64,000 nt of DNA from Entomomonas moraniae (GCF_003991975.1 NZ_CP029822.1:1054001-1118000), one strand, 5' to 3'. Positions 15,666 through 25,087 are shown, counted from the first letter of the stretch. Made by a program: numbers and translations. Notes: generated from the sequence alone by a model not told the origin.

Positions 15666-17870
15666 ATGCCACCAGGAACACCTGAAACCAAGCATGTAGA
15701 CCCAGCAAAAAAAGGAAGTGATGGAAAAGAGGTTACGGGAACTAAACAGTCTTGTGGCATCTATTATAATTTTTATAGAGCTATAAGTACTGCAAGAGCG
15801 TCATGCGCCTGGAATGGTTATCCATTTAGTACAGATGCTACTCAATGTATTAAAAATGCTAAGATAAGAGTCATAGGAGGAAAAGAAGAGCCTATTCAAG
15901 TAAATGAGCTGGGAAAAGCAGACACAGTCAATGGTAAAGAGTATTTATATTATGAAATGATATGTGATGAACATTTCGATTATTTAAATAAAGGAGAAGG
16001 AACGGATTTTGATGATGATACTAGAAAAAATATGTGTGGAAAAACCATAGGATTAGGTTTAATTGCCAATAAAAATGATACCTATAATCATCAAACTTAT
16101 AATATTAAATCAGTTGAGAATATTTATGAAGGCTATAAAGAGAAGCTTCCTAAGAATCCAGTCTGTTATGATTCTGTGATAGATTTAGATAAAAAAATAG
16201 CTGAATTTACAAAAAAATACGAAGATAAAAACACAGAATATAAAAGTGCTCATAAACTAATTCCAAATTACGCCCCCCTGTCAGAACTGGTGATATATAC
16301 TGCTAATAAAGAGAACAGTTTTTATGGCAAATATAAGGCATATAATCAACAGGCGGAAGAATATAATAAGAAACTAAAACTACTTTTAGACATTTATAAT
16401 ACAAGACCTAGCTATAAAGAACTTTTAGTTGATGACAAATCAAACGATACACATATCTTTATATCAGAGGCTGATGATATTTATAACAATAAATTACAAT
16501 CAATAAAAGAGGAAACATCTGAATCGAAAGCAACATTTTTGAATGCAATAAATGAACTTAAAAAAGAACTTACAGAAATTGAACAAAAACAATATCCTGA
16601 TCAGATTAATAAAACATTAAAAATATACAAGGAAAACTTACAGACTAGTTTGCATAACCACTTAACAAGATATGAAAAAAAAATTACTGCAAATGAAAAA
16701 TATGCTGAATATTCAATACTTTTGAATCTCTGTAACCAATTGATAAATCAAAAAAAATTTTATCGTAAAACACAAGGTGGTATAAAAGGTGTTGATGGAA
16801 TAGCTACAGAGCTTGAAGCAGAGTTTACTATTCATGAAGATACTACTACTTCCATGTTAGAGAATGATACATGCTTTTGGGAATTATACAAAGTAAATAA
16901 AGGTGAAGCTCAATGGCCAAAAAGTGGAAATGATAAAGTATGCAAACTAGCTCTTTTATCAGCACCAAGAAGTCCTAACAAGGCTCTATTAATTTCACCA
17001 AAAGATTTGCTTGAATGTAGCGAGGATACTGAAAATAAACAGTACATATCATTTCTTAATCATGGTTCAAAAATAGAAGATAAAAATATATACAATCGTT
17101 TTAAAAAAAATAAGAAACTTAAAAATACATATTTTTACGTATTAGGCCATGGTTCTCCTTTTACATTAGGAATGAATAGTACAAGTGAAGTTTTTTCTGT
17201 AAATGAAAGCGGTATAGACAATAATGCAAAATATATAAAGAAACATTTTGATGAGATCACTAAAGACGAAAATGGGAGCTCAGAATTTTCTGCTAATGCT
17301 TGGTGTAAAAAAGATTTAAAGGCACTCGAAGCTTTAATCAGCGCTAAGAATGATCCTGTCAAACCTATTGTTTTTTTAAGCTGCTCATTAGGCGCGGGGA
17401 TTAATTCTTTTGCAGAGTGTTTTAGTCGGAATTTAACAAAACCTTTAACTGTGTACGCTGCAAATACAACAGTTGTAATGGGAGAAAATACTCTCACAAA
17501 AGGTTGTACAAAAACAACTACATATACTGTATCTATAGCAGGAAAATTAAAAGGCTATACACAAAACAATATTAGTTACAAAACCAATAAAACAGTCATA
17601 CCATGTATAAAAGACGATATAGCTTATATAAATGATCTAGACATTATAATTGATGAGACTCATGTAGCAAATTTTGGTGAAAAACCTCCTTCCAAAGACA
17701 AATCGTTGACGACACAAATTATACATACTAAATCCAGCCTAACTCGTAAAATTGCCAAAGCTGGAATAGGCCATTTCCGTATATTTAACTATGCTCAAAG
17801 AGTACAGGTGACTAATTCAGGATCTGGTACGACTACTGATCAAACTCCAAATGGAGCTAATCATCCATGA
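15666..17870 (+). CDS. candidate type VI effector with a caspase-like (clan CD cysteine peptidase) C-terminal domain
   Basis: A 734-residue protein with AAGGAG eight bases before ATG. Three parts are visible. Residues 1-150 are Cys-rich and unrecognised. Residues about 160-370 are Lys/Glu-rich and likely coiled coil. Residues about 380-640 contain a hydrophobic strand ending TYFYVLGHGSPF (His495) and, 78 residues on, a second ending PIVFLSCSLGAG (Cys573). A His-Gly after one strand and a Cys after the next is the dyad layout of clan CD peptidases (caspase, CHAT, C80, DUF4347-like). There is no signal peptide. The gene follows vgrG, an adaptor and an unknown protein and overlaps the next gene by 4 bases, as in effector/immunity pairs. 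It is far more AT-rich than vgrG, suggesting recent transfer. Catalysis is a prediction. Confidence 0.68.
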   Translation: MPPGTPETKHVDPAKKGSDGKEVTGTKQSCGIYYNFYRAISTARASCAWNGYPFSTDATQCIKNAKIRVIGGKEEPIQVNELGKADTVNGKEYLYYEMICDEHFDYLNKGEGTDFDDDTRKNMCGKTIGLGLIANKNDTYNHQTYNIKSVENIYEGYKEKLPKNPVCYDSVIDLDKKIAEFTKKYEDKNTEYKSAHKLIPNYAPLSELVIYTANKENSFYGKYKAYNQQAEEYNKKLKLLLDIYNTRPSYKELLVDDKSNDTHIFISEADDIYNNKLQSIKEETSESKATFLNAINELKKELTEIEQKQYPDQINKTLKIYKENLQTSLHNHLTRYEKKITANEKYAEYSILLNLCNQLINQKKFYRKTQGGIKGVDGIATELEAEFTIHEDTTTSMLENDTCFWELYKVNKGEAQWPKSGNDKVCKLALLSAPRSPNKALLISPKDLLECSEDTENKQYISFLNHGSKIEDKNIYNRFKKNKKLKNTYFYVLGHGSPFTLGMNSTSEVFSVNESGIDNNAKYIKKHFDEITKDENGSSEFSANAWCKKDLKALEALISAKNDPVKPIVFLSCSLGAGINSFAECFSRNLTKPLTVYAANTTVVMGENTLTKGCTKTTTYTVSIAGKLKGYTQNNISYKTNKTVIPCIKDDIAYINDLDIIIDETHVANFGEKPPSKDKSLTTQIIHTKSSLTRKIAKAGIGHFRIFNYAQRVQVTNSGSGTTTDQTPNGANHP

Positions 17871-18655
17871 ACACATCAAACAACTACTGGACAATTGATT
17901 ACGCTCTTGACTTAGTCCGTAAAGCGGCTAACCCTTCTTACGGCATAGAAGACCATGAAGCCATTAAGCACTTAGTTGCTCAAAAAAATACAGGTGATCC
18001 GAATGCTTTGTATGCTTATGCTTATTTACTCCGTGGCTATAATGGAGCCAATGAAGAATTTAACCTTAGTTTAGAACAAACTGAGTCTACGTTTTTTAAT
18101 ATCTTCTGGGAGCTTTCTGAACAAGATCATCCACAGGCCTGTGATGAAATGGTTAAGTGTGATAACAGCTATATTTTTGCCCATAAATACATCACCAAAG
18201 AAGATTTGTTTGCTAAAAAACAACAATGTGCCAAGGTAGCTTTAGAACATAACCTATCTAACTACATGTACTATGCCGATACCTTCTTATTTGGTTTAAA
18301 CGATGAATATGCCAGTGATTTAATGCTAAAAGACAGCCCTTATTTAGATGACAATCATAAAGAGCTCGTAGCACAAGCCATACCCCTTTATGAAAAACAA
18401 GCCCAAAAAATGGGTCTAGAATACTGTTTTGGCCGTATGGTCGAAGCTTACCATCAAGGTATTGGCGTAGAGCAAAATACCATCACTGCGGCCGCTTGGG
18501 CAAAACTGATTAAAGAGCGCGTTACCTACCAAAGTGTCTACAAAAACGTCAACTGGGTCAAAGCTATTTACCCCGTATTTGAATACCCCTCCATCCAAGA
18601 AAGCGAAGAATTCAAAACCCTCTACGCCCAACTGCAAAAACTCCCCCAATGGTAA
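17867..18655 (+). CDS. Sel1-like repeat protein, probable immunity protein of the upstream effector
   Basis: A 262-residue alpha-helical protein without an obvious signal peptide. The clearest Sel1-like unit is EYCFGRMVEAYHQGIGVEQ followed by NTITAAAWAKL, in the C-terminal third; an earlier degenerate unit is PNALYAYAYLLRGYNG. Its ATG overlaps the effector TGA stop (ATGA), so the two are translated together. Sel1-repeat proteins are known immunity partners of some type VI effectors, for example beside the phospholipase PldA in Pseudomonas. A cytoplasmic location would suit an effector acting inside the cell. Immunity is inferred from coupling and fold. A terminator follows at 18686. Confidence 0.68.
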   Translation: MNTSNNYWTIDYALDLVRKAANPSYGIEDHEAIKHLVAQKNTGDPNALYAYAYLLRGYNGANEEFNLSLEQTESTFFNIFWELSEQDHPQACDEMVKCDNSYIFAHKYITKEDLFAKKQQCAKVALEHNLSNYMYYADTFLFGLNDEYASDLMLKDSPYLDDNHKELVAQAIPLYEKQAQKMGLEYCFGRMVEAYHQGIGVEQNTITAAAWAKLIKERVTYQSVYKNVNWVKAIYPVFEYPSIQESEEFKTLYAQLQKLPQW

Positions 18656-18685
18656 TCAATAATCAGCTTACTCACTAAATATACC

Positions 18686-18716
18686 GCCCCAATACTTATA
18701 AATAGCGGGGCTTTTT
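18686..18716 (+). terminator. rho-independent terminator after the type VI operon
   Basis: GCCCC (18686-18690) pairs with GGGGC (18707-18711) and is followed by TTTTT. It lies 31 bases after the Sel1-like gene stop. Confidence 0.7.
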
Positions 18717-19332
18717 ACAATGGTTGCATTACCATACTGCTAGTTACTACAGAAAAAAAACTCGCACAAAAAAACAAACCAATTCACACCAACAACTTAT
18801 GCTAGCGAATAAAAAAATTTAATTCCTTACTTTCCGCTATTGGCACTGAACTGACTGTAAGACATGATTAAATATAGCATGAGCACTTACAATTTTTTTT
18901 ATTTTTCTGCCGAACATTATTTAATATGTCTTCTTAACTCTCAATTACTTCTTCCGCACTCGCATAGATATCTGTCCTTATCTACCCAAAGTACTTAGTA
19001 TTACTTGGCGTAACGCAAGAGTTAATGATTTGTAGCTAATTAAAAAATGCTCTTTAAAAGTTTATCAATATCTAATTTCTATAATTGATATGTTAAAAAA
19101 AGTATCTGACGTTAAATTAGCTATATATGTTGTTTCTCTTATAAATCTGAATGTTATATTTTCTTTTAAAGGAGTCATAGTCATATATAATATATGTTCG
19201 CTACTAAAAAATACCCTAGTCACTAAAAGCTTTCGAGAACCAAGATTTATTATCTCAAATCCTAAAATATTTATAAATTTGAAATGGTTCTGTTGTGAAA
19301 CCATCTAAATCGATTCTATTTCCCGCTGTAAA
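18717..19332. other. non-coding stretch at the right side of the type VI island
   Basis: About 600 bases of very AT-rich sequence. Short overlapping open frames on both strands near 19065-19308 have no ribosome-binding site and no recognisable motif, and I do not consider them genes. No integrase or repeat partner of the left-hand remnant was found here. Confidence 0.45.
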
Positions 19333-19827
19333 CTAAAGTAACTTGCATCGATCTGCATTTGGGTAAAATACTTTAATCACATTACTATTAGGAATATAGT
19401 TAATCACAATTAATATAGAGGGTTTTAGATTTTTCTTATCCCAAGTGACGTATTTACCTGGTCTTTCAATAGTGGGCTTTCCAAATACATCTTCTATCTT
19501 TTGTCGTAAAATACCGATATCCTCATCACTTTTAGTCACCAATGATAAGGCACATAAACCCTCAACAGAGTTAATAGAATAAACAACAGAGTCAAACTTC
19601 AAACCGTAATCATTAGGTACTTCCTGTCCTGCAAAGGTTTGTCCATCAGTACCTACTTCAGCTAGCATCGTGTATCGTTCTATCTGCAGTTTTGTTAACC
19701 CCATTTGTGTTCCAAAAGGCCCACTCCAAGGCCCTTTCATAAATTGTTGTTTTGGAGAGTTATTATTACATGCTGTCATTAATAAACTTAGCAGTATAGT
19801 TATAGTAAAAACAAATTTTATTTGCAT
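19333..19827 (-). CDS. lipoprotein of unknown function
   Basis: A 164-residue protein with a clear lipoprotein signal, ending in the lipobox MTAC at Cys20. The mature part starts with an Asn/Pro-rich linker (GPWSGPFGTQMG), then a domain with the pattern LTKLQIERY and a later KIEDVFGKPTIE, which resembles periplasmic proteins that compare a short strand-helix repeat. Two Cys residues near the C-terminal half (GLCALS and DRCKLL) could form a disulfide. The start is supported by TGGAGAT upstream. It has no operon partner, lying alone between the type VI island and the MFS gene. I do not recognise the family. Confidence 0.65.
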   Translation of the reverse strand: MQIKFVFTITILLSLLMTACNNNSPKQQFMKGPWSGPFGTQMGLTKLQIERYTMLAEVGTDGQTFAGQEVPNDYGLKFDSVVYSINSVEGLCALSLVTKSDEDIGILRQKIEDVFGKPTIERPGKYVTWDKKNLKPSILIVINYIPNSNVIKVFYPNADRCKLL

Positions 19828-20023
19828 ACTTATCTCCAGAACAATTTATTTAGTATAGAAAATTTACCACCCATAACAATTTTTATAAAACCTATCTGCT
19901 ATTACAATATTTTCTTAGAAATATTTGTTAATATTGGCTAGGTTAATAACAACGTTTTATTTTATCGTAATTTAAAATTATTTAAACCGTTTAAATAATA
20001 AATTAATATTAAAAAGATGCTCA

Positions 20024-21214
20024 ATGATGACAGAAAAAAAACTTTCTCCGTGGTTCGTACTTTTACTTTCAATTGCAACAGGCGTTAGCGTAGCAAGTAA
20101 TAATTATGCACAACCTCTTTTACATACAATAAGTAATGATTTACACATTACAACCAGTAGCACAGGGATTATTATTACTGTTGCTCAACTTTCTTATGCA
20201 GCAGGTTTACTCTTGTTGGTCCCTTTAGGCGATCTCATTGAGAGACGCTTACTTATTGTCAGCATGTCTTTTATTTCGATGTTAGGCCTTATTATCTGTG
20301 CTTTCTCTCAGAATATGACTTGGTTACTTATTGGTACTGGAATCGCTGGTTTCTTTTCTGTCGTTGCGCAGGTTATTATCCCCTTTGCAGCGAGCCTTGC
20401 CAACAATAAAGAAAGAGGGAAAGTTGTTGGTTTCATCATGAGTGGTCTACTCTTAGGTATTTTGCTTGCACGTACCGCTGCTGGGATCTGTTCTTATTTT
20501 GGGAACTGGCGGACTATTTATATCGTTGCGGCCATAATTTTATTTATTATTATTCTATTATTATTCAAAACACTTCCCCGCTATCCGGCACCGATTAAGA
20601 TGAGATATTACCAACTCATTGCTTCAACTATTGGTCAATTTAAAAAATATCCGCTATTAATTTTATATAGCCTATTGGGGGCTTTAAACTTTGCTATTTT
20701 TAGCCTATTTTGGACACCTATCGCTCTTTTACTGGGAGGCTCCGATTACCAATACAGTGATTTGACCATTGGTCTCTTTGGATTATTTGGCGCAGCAGGA
20801 GCCTTGATTGCCCCCTATGCGGGGAAACTAGCGGATAAAAATAAAAGTAATTTAGTTATCACATTGGGGTTAACTCTATTAATGTTATCTTGGTTACCCA
20901 TAGGTTTTGTACATATTTCTATTATTTTGTTAATTATTGGTGTTATCACGTTGGATTTAGCCGTACAAGCGACACATGTCACCTCCATGAACCAAGTTTA
21001 TAAAATAGACCAAAACTCAAGAAATCGCTTAAATGCTTGTTATATGTTATTTTATTTTATTGGTGGTGCAACTGCATCATTTAGCTCGACATGGCTATTT
21101 GCCCACTATGGTTGGTTTGGGGTTTCTATCGCGGGAGCCTCAATTGCCCTCATTGCTTTAACCATTTGGCTTATCTTTTATCCAAAACAAAGTGAAGAGC
21201 AAACTTATGAATAA
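20024..21214 (+). CDS. MFS transporter (drug/metabolite efflux type)
   Basis: A 396-residue protein with twelve hydrophobic segments. The loop between helices 2 and 3 reads VPLGDLIERRLLIV, matching the MFS motif A (G-x-x-x-D-R/x-x-R-R), and helix 1 contains SNNYAQPLL, typical of AraJ/YgaY-type efflux permeases. A conserved GRVVGFIMSG-like stretch (KVVGFIMSGLLLGILLAR) is at helix 5. The end overlaps the start of the next gene by 8 bases, so the two form an operon. The exported substrate cannot be told from sequence. Confidence 0.85.
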   Translation: MMTEKKLSPWFVLLLSIATGVSVASNNYAQPLLHTISNDLHITTSSTGIIITVAQLSYAAGLLLLVPLGDLIERRLLIVSMSFISMLGLIICAFSQNMTWLLIGTGIAGFFSVVAQVIIPFAASLANNKERGKVVGFIMSGLLLGILLARTAAGICSYFGNWRTIYIVAAIILFIIILLLFKTLPRYPAPIKMRYYQLIASTIGQFKKYPLLILYSLLGALNFAIFSLFWTPIALLLGGSDYQYSDLTIGLFGLFGAAGALIAPYAGKLADKNKSNLVITLGLTLLMLSWLPIGFVHISIILLIIGVITLDLAVQATHVTSMNQVYKIDQNSRNRLNACYMLFYFIGGATASFSSTWLFAHYGWFGVSIAGASIALIALTIWLIFYPKQSEEQTYE

Positions 21215-22061
21215 ATCAGTTCTAATTATTGGCTGTGGAGATTTAGGAACACGACTTGGCATCGATATGGTCGATGAAGGTTGGTCTGTGTATGGCATGA
21301 GAAGAAATGTTAGTCAACTTCCCAAAAAAATCAAAGGCATTTCTATTGATCTTTACCAAACGGACATGCCACAAAATTGGCCTAAACAACCTATAGACTA
21401 TATTGTTTTTTGTGTCGCCCCTAATAGAGACGACCACTTTGATTATGATCGTCTCTACTGTAATGGTCTTAAAAATGTACTGCATTGGTTAAATCAATCA
21501 AAACAACAACCTAAGCATTTATTTGTTATCTCTAGTACAGCCGTTTATGACCAAGATGATGGAGAATGGGTCGATGAGAATAGCTCCGCCACCCCATCAA
21601 GCAGTCAAGGAAAGAGCATGCTAGCAATGGAGCAGCTTGCTTTCACCAGTAATATCTCATCAACCAGTGTCCGTTTGTCTGGCATTTATGGGCCGGGGCG
21701 AACTTATTTAATCAATCAAGCTAAGCAGGGAATTTTCTACCCTGCTCAACCACTGCTTTATACTAATAGAATTTATATCAGTGATGCGACCAACTTGATA
21801 CATAAACTTGTTAATTATCATCAAGCTGGCCACTCTCTAAGTAACTACTATATTGGTGTAGATGATGCTCCATCTTCTATTCAAGAGGTATTAACTTGGC
21901 TACAAACAAAATTAGGGGTATTTGAACTCCATACAGAGCTGACTCAACGACGTGCAGGAAGTAAAAAACTCAGTAATAAACTAGCAAGGTCTATAGGTTG
22001 GCAACCAGAGTATCTTAGTTACAAAGAAGGCTATACAACACTTTTAAAAGATTTAATTTAA
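21207..22061 (+). CDS. NAD(P)-dependent epimerase/dehydratase-like protein (YeeZ-type extended SDR)
   Basis: A 284-residue Rossmann protein. The N-terminus, VLIIGCGDLGTRLG, is the GxGxxG dinucleotide-binding loop. Further on are VISSTAVYDQ (catalytic Ser/Thr region) and RLSGIYGPGR, both typical of extended short-chain dehydrogenases. The usual YxxxK appears changed (the region reads GKSMLAMEQL), as in the YeeZ group of atypical members. I choose the ATG at 21207, six bases after GAAGAG and overlapping the MFS gene; a GTG at 21192 is less likely. It is followed by a strong terminator at 22069. Substrate unknown. Confidence 0.78.
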   Translation: MNKSVLIIGCGDLGTRLGIDMVDEGWSVYGMRRNVSQLPKKIKGISIDLYQTDMPQNWPKQPIDYIVFCVAPNRDDHFDYDRLYCNGLKNVLHWLNQSKQQPKHLFVISSTAVYDQDDGEWVDENSSATPSSSQGKSMLAMEQLAFTSNISSTSVRLSGIYGPGRTYLINQAKQGIFYPAQPLLYTNRIYISDATNLIHKLVNYHQAGHSLSNYYIGVDDAPSSIQEVLTWLQTKLGVFELHTELTQRRAGSKKLSNKLARSIGWQPEYLSYKEGYTTLLKDLI

Positions 22062-22068
22062 TCAATAA

Positions 22069-22095
22069 AAAAGGTAAGCTAAAAGCTTACCTTTA
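22069..22095. terminator. bidirectional rho-independent terminator
   Basis: AAAGGTAAGCT and AGCTTACCTTT form a perfect hairpin with a 3-base loop, with A-tract before and T-rich sequence after. It separates the convergent epimerase-like gene and dctA. Confidence 0.85.
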
Positions 22096-22114
22096 TAGCA
22101 GTATCAAAAATAAA

Positions 22115-23440
22115 TTATCGCGTCGCTGAAAGCATGAGCTGATCTATATCTGATGGGTTATTTAGTGCATTGTTTAATTTACCTGTGTCTAATTGTCCAC
22201 AATATTTTGCCACTACCACTGTTGCAAGCGCATTACCAATTAAATTAGTTAAAGCACGAGCTTCAGACATGAAGCGGTCAATACCCAAAATTAATGCAAT
22301 TCCAGCCACAGGGATATGACCAACGGCTGACAAGGTAGCTGCCAGTACAATGAATCCTCCCCCTGTTACGGCCGCAGCCCCTTTCGATGACAACAATAAA
22401 ACCAATAATAAGGTGATTTGATTCGTAAGGTCAAGAGGTGTATTCGTTGCTTGGGCAACGAAAATAGCAGCCATTGTCAAATAAATGGAGGTACCATCTA
22501 AGTTAAATGAATACCCCGTTGGAATAACCAAACCAACTACTGACTTATGACATCCTGCAAGCTCCATTTTCTTTAACATCCGTGGAAGTACAGACTCAGA
22601 TGATGAGGTTCCTAATACAATCAATAACTCTTCTCTAATAAGACGAATCAGTTTAGAAATACTAAATCCGTTATAACGAGCAATAGCACCTAAAACGAAG
22701 AAGATGAAAACAAGACATGTAGCATAAAAACAAAGCATTAGCTGGCCTAATTGCCATAAAGTGCTAATACCATAACGACCAATGGTAAATGCCATCGCAC
22801 CGAAAGCACCAATAGGCGCTAGTTTCATAATCATATTAACAACATTAAACATAGCATGAGCAATTTGATCAATTAAGTTTAATAATTGTTTACCATAAGG
22901 CCCTAATCGATGAAGAGCAAAACCAAATAAAACTGCAAAGAACAAAACTTGCAAGATTTCACCACTAGCAAATGCACCCACTACTGTATTAGGGATAATA
23001 TGCATGATGAACTCAATAGTACTTTGCTCTTTACCTATATACTGTTGAACACCTTTAATATCTAAAGTAGAGGCATCCACGTTCATACCAACACCAGGTT
23101 GAACAATATTAACAATAATAAGACCAATAAATAAAGCAACCGTTGAAACAATTTCAAAGTATAAAATTGCTATACCACCAGTTTTCCCAACAGATTTCAT
23201 ACTTTCCATACCAGCAATCCCACTAACAACAGTACAGAAAATAATGGGGGCAATAACCATTTTAATTAACTTAATGAAACCATCCCCTAAAGGCTTCATT
23301 GCCTCTCCCCAACCTACTTTGGTTACTGTATTTGTTGCAGCATCAATGATTGTAGGTGAAAAATGTCCTAATATAATTCCTAAAACAATGGCGACAATAA
23401 CCTGAAAATACAAAGATTTATAGATCGGTTTTTTCTGCAT
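22115..23440 (-). CDS. dctA: C4-dicarboxylate:cation symporter DctA
   Basis: A 441-residue member of the DAACS family, closely resembling E. coli DctA across its length from memory ([45 protein letters not shown], and [16 protein letters not shown]). The serine-rich hairpin GTSSSES and the NLDGT helix are the substrate- and cation-binding elements. It takes up succinate, fumarate and malate with protons or sodium. It is a single-gene unit with AGAGAATAT before the ATG. I found no sigma-54 type promoter in the 350 bases upstream, so regulation by a DctBD-like pair is not supported by the sequence. Confidence 0.95.
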   Translation of the reverse strand: MQKKPIYKSLYFQVIVAIVLGIILGHFSPTIIDAATNTVTKVGWGEAMKPLGDGFIKLIKMVIAPIIFCTVVSGIAGMESMKSVGKTGGIAILYFEIVSTVALFIGLIIVNIVQPGVGMNVDASTLDIKGVQQYIGKEQSTIEFIMHIIPNTVVGAFASGEILQVLFFAVLFGFALHRLGPYGKQLLNLIDQIAHAMFNVVNMIMKLAPIGAFGAMAFTIGRYGISTLWQLGQLMLCFYATCLVFIFFVLGAIARYNGFSISKLIRLIREELLIVLGTSSSESVLPRMLKKMELAGCHKSVVGLVIPTGYSFNLDGTSIYLTMAAIFVAQATNTPLDLTNQITLLLVLLLSSKGAAAVTGGGFIVLAATLSAVGHIPVAGIALILGIDRFMSEARALTNLIGNALATVVVAKYCGQLDTGKLNNALNNPSDIDQLMLSATR

Positions 23441-23799
23441 AATATATTCTCTTTATTAAGTTATGCTCAAATTCTAACACTAACTTTAGTTTTTAAATTA
23501 TTTTTTTACTACTAAAATAGTAGTTTTTTACATATATTTCAAAAGGGCATTTTATTATTTTCTTATTACAAAAACAAATAAAACCATTATAACTCCTTAA
23601 TTAGTTTAGTAATTAATAGTTAGCCCTATAGGAAGCTACTATATCATAAAGCACTTATTAACCAATAGAAACTCTATAAAAAACTAGCAGATTATGAATG
23701 ATAATTTCTACTTTGAATAATTTATATAAATTTGAGTTTTATCAATAATCAGTTTAGGGTAGTATAAATACTTCATTTTTACTGATAATGGAAAAGCTC
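23441..23799. other. intergenic region between divergent dctA and folE
   Basis: Very AT-rich. The only structure is a small hairpin, ACTACT (23508-23513) against AGTAGT (23519-23524), with T-tracts on both sides. It could be a terminator-like element or an operator for dctA. No gene is seen. Confidence 0.4.
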
Positions 23800-24345
23800 A
23801 TGTCTTTGCAACAACATTACACCGCTATCTTACAAGAACTTGGAGAAAACCCTAGTCGAGAAGGATTACTGGATACGCCTAAGCGAGCTGCTAAAGCAAT
23901 GCAATACCTTTGCAAAGGGTATCAACAAACACTTGAAGAAGTAGTGGGTGATGCTCTTTTTACATCAGATAATAGTGAAATAGTACTAGTAAAAGACATT
24001 GAACTGTACTCTCTTTGTGAGCATCACATGCTCCCTTTTATTGGGAAGGCTCATGTTGCCTATCTTCCTAATGGTAAAGTATTGGGACTATCTAAAATAG
24101 CACGCATTGTAGATATGTATGCCAGACGTTTACAAATTCAAGAAAATTTAACACATCAAATAGCTGATGCTATAGAAGAGATTACAGGTGCACTAGGCGT
24201 AGCCGTAGTAATAGAGGCTAAGCATATGTGTATGATGATGCGAGGAGTAGAGAAACAAAACTCAACCATGATCACTTCTGTGATGCTTGGTGCTTTCCGC
24301 GAAAAGGCAACAACTCGTGCTGAGTTTCTTAGTTTAATAAAATAA
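23800..24345 (+). CDS. folE: GTP cyclohydrolase I
   Basis: A 181-residue enzyme from the ATG at 23800 ([11 protein letters not shown]); GGAAAAG lies six bases before this ATG, while the ATG at 23788 has no ribosome-binding site. Zinc ligands are the Cys in [12 protein letters not shown] and the Cys in [15 protein letters not shown]; the His pair in CEHHM supplies the rest of the active site. The enzyme converts GTP to 7,8-dihydroneopterin triphosphate at the start of folate and pterin synthesis. Length and motifs fit the bacterial homodecamer family. No linked folate genes are in the window. Confidence 0.95.
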   Translation: MSLQQHYTAILQELGENPSREGLLDTPKRAAKAMQYLCKGYQQTLEEVVGDALFTSDNSEIVLVKDIELYSLCEHHMLPFIGKAHVAYLPNGKVLGLSKIARIVDMYARRLQIQENLTHQIADAIEEITGALGVAVVIEAKHMCMMMRGVEKQNSTMITSVMLGAFREKATTRAEFLSLIK

Positions 24346-24678
24346 TATCAGAGTAAGTTGGTACTGTGAAAGTTATATCATTTAGTATTATTTGAATGAT
24401 ATAATTTTCATAATTCAATAACTTATTTTTTAAAAACTATAAATATAGCGAAAATATAAGAAATATAAGAAATAAATACAATAACTTAAAAATCATTACG
24501 AGCTTATATAATAGCATTTTCATGCAAGAATGGGCTGGTAGTATCGACTTTGATTTTCAGGTGTTTGATTAGATTTACACATGTTCTAATTAACTTTAGA
24601 CACATATTCATTACCCTATTTTATTTGTGATAGAGTAATACAACTGCGTTTCTATCCTCTCGATAGAATGGAAATTTT
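24346..24678. other. intergenic region after folE
   Basis: AT-rich spacer of 333 bases with no convincing gene. It contains the first copy of an imperfect repeat (24597-24616) and, just before the next gene, a hairpin TCTATC (24651-24656) against GATAGA (24662-24667). Confidence 0.4.
24597..24616 (+). repeat. imperfect direct repeat, copy 1
   Basis: A 20-base element starting TAGACA and ending CATTACCC, matching 24930-24949 at 17 of 20 positions. The two copies flank the small membrane protein gene. Confidence 0.45.
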
Positions 24679-24891
24679 ATGGCATATATAACTGTTGGTT
24701 TTGCTATTTTTATTATCAATTTATTAATTGGCTTATCGGTTTTGAGAGCCAAAAAAAATAGTGCATTAAAAGCATCCTTTATGTTTTTATGGATATGTAT
24801 TTTAGTTATTTCACCTTTGCTAGTTTTGATTGCACCATATCTTTACTTTATTGCATACTGTTCTGTTTTTACATGCCACTTTGCTTCATAA
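24679..24891 (+). CDS. small hydrophobic protein, two predicted membrane segments
   Basis: A 70-residue open frame starting ATGGCATAT after a weak GGAAATTTT leader. The product has two membrane helices (ITVGFAIFIINLLIGLSV and ASFMFLWICILVISPLL) with a short KKNSALK loop between them, so positive charge sits in the loop. I do not recognise a family. The hydropathy pattern argues for a real gene, but length and weak initiation leave doubt. It is bracketed by two imperfect direct repeats. Confidence 0.4.
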   Translation: MAYITVGFAIFIINLLIGLSVLRAKKNSALKASFMFLWICILVISPLLVLIAPYLYFIAYCSVFTCHFAS

Positions 24892-24929
24892 TCCTTTTTC
24901 TTTTCAGTCACACACCCGTAAATCAACCC

Positions 24930-24949
24930 TAGACATGTAATCATTACCC
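24930..24949 (+). repeat. imperfect direct repeat, copy 2
   Basis: Second copy of the TAGACA...CATTACCC element at 24597-24616, differing at 3 of 20 positions. Confidence 0.45.
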
Positions 24950-25034
24950 CACCCCATTGTGCAAAATGTTGTAGAGGTTTATCCAAAAACCTATGTCTTT
25001 TTCTGGCATTTTATTTTTTCTTTTTTAAGGCAAC

Positions 25035-25074
25035 AATAAAGCCCCTATCTATTGCTAGATAGAGAGGCTTTATT
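25035..25074. terminator. terminator hairpin downstream of the tail-fibre-like gene
   Basis: AATAAAGCC (25035-25043) pairs with GGCTTTATT (25066-25074), and inside it CTATCT pairs with AGATAG around a 6-base loop. It lies 13 bases beyond the stop of the minus-strand gene at 25088. Confidence 0.75.
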
Positions 25075-25087
25075 AGATAACAATTAT

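Noticed and set aside
19065-19308. Overlapping small open frames on both strands in the gap right of the type VI island
   Set aside because: No ribosome-binding site, biased residue content typical of AT-rich non-coding DNA, and each is the shadow of the other.
18717-19332. Right-hand attachment site matching the integrase remnant at 10.5 kb
   Set aside because: I found no repeat of the left-hand hairpin sequences here by eye; a computed repeat search would be needed.
23441-23600. Sigma-54 promoter for dctA
   Set aside because: No GGCAC...TTGC pair with correct spacing was found upstream.
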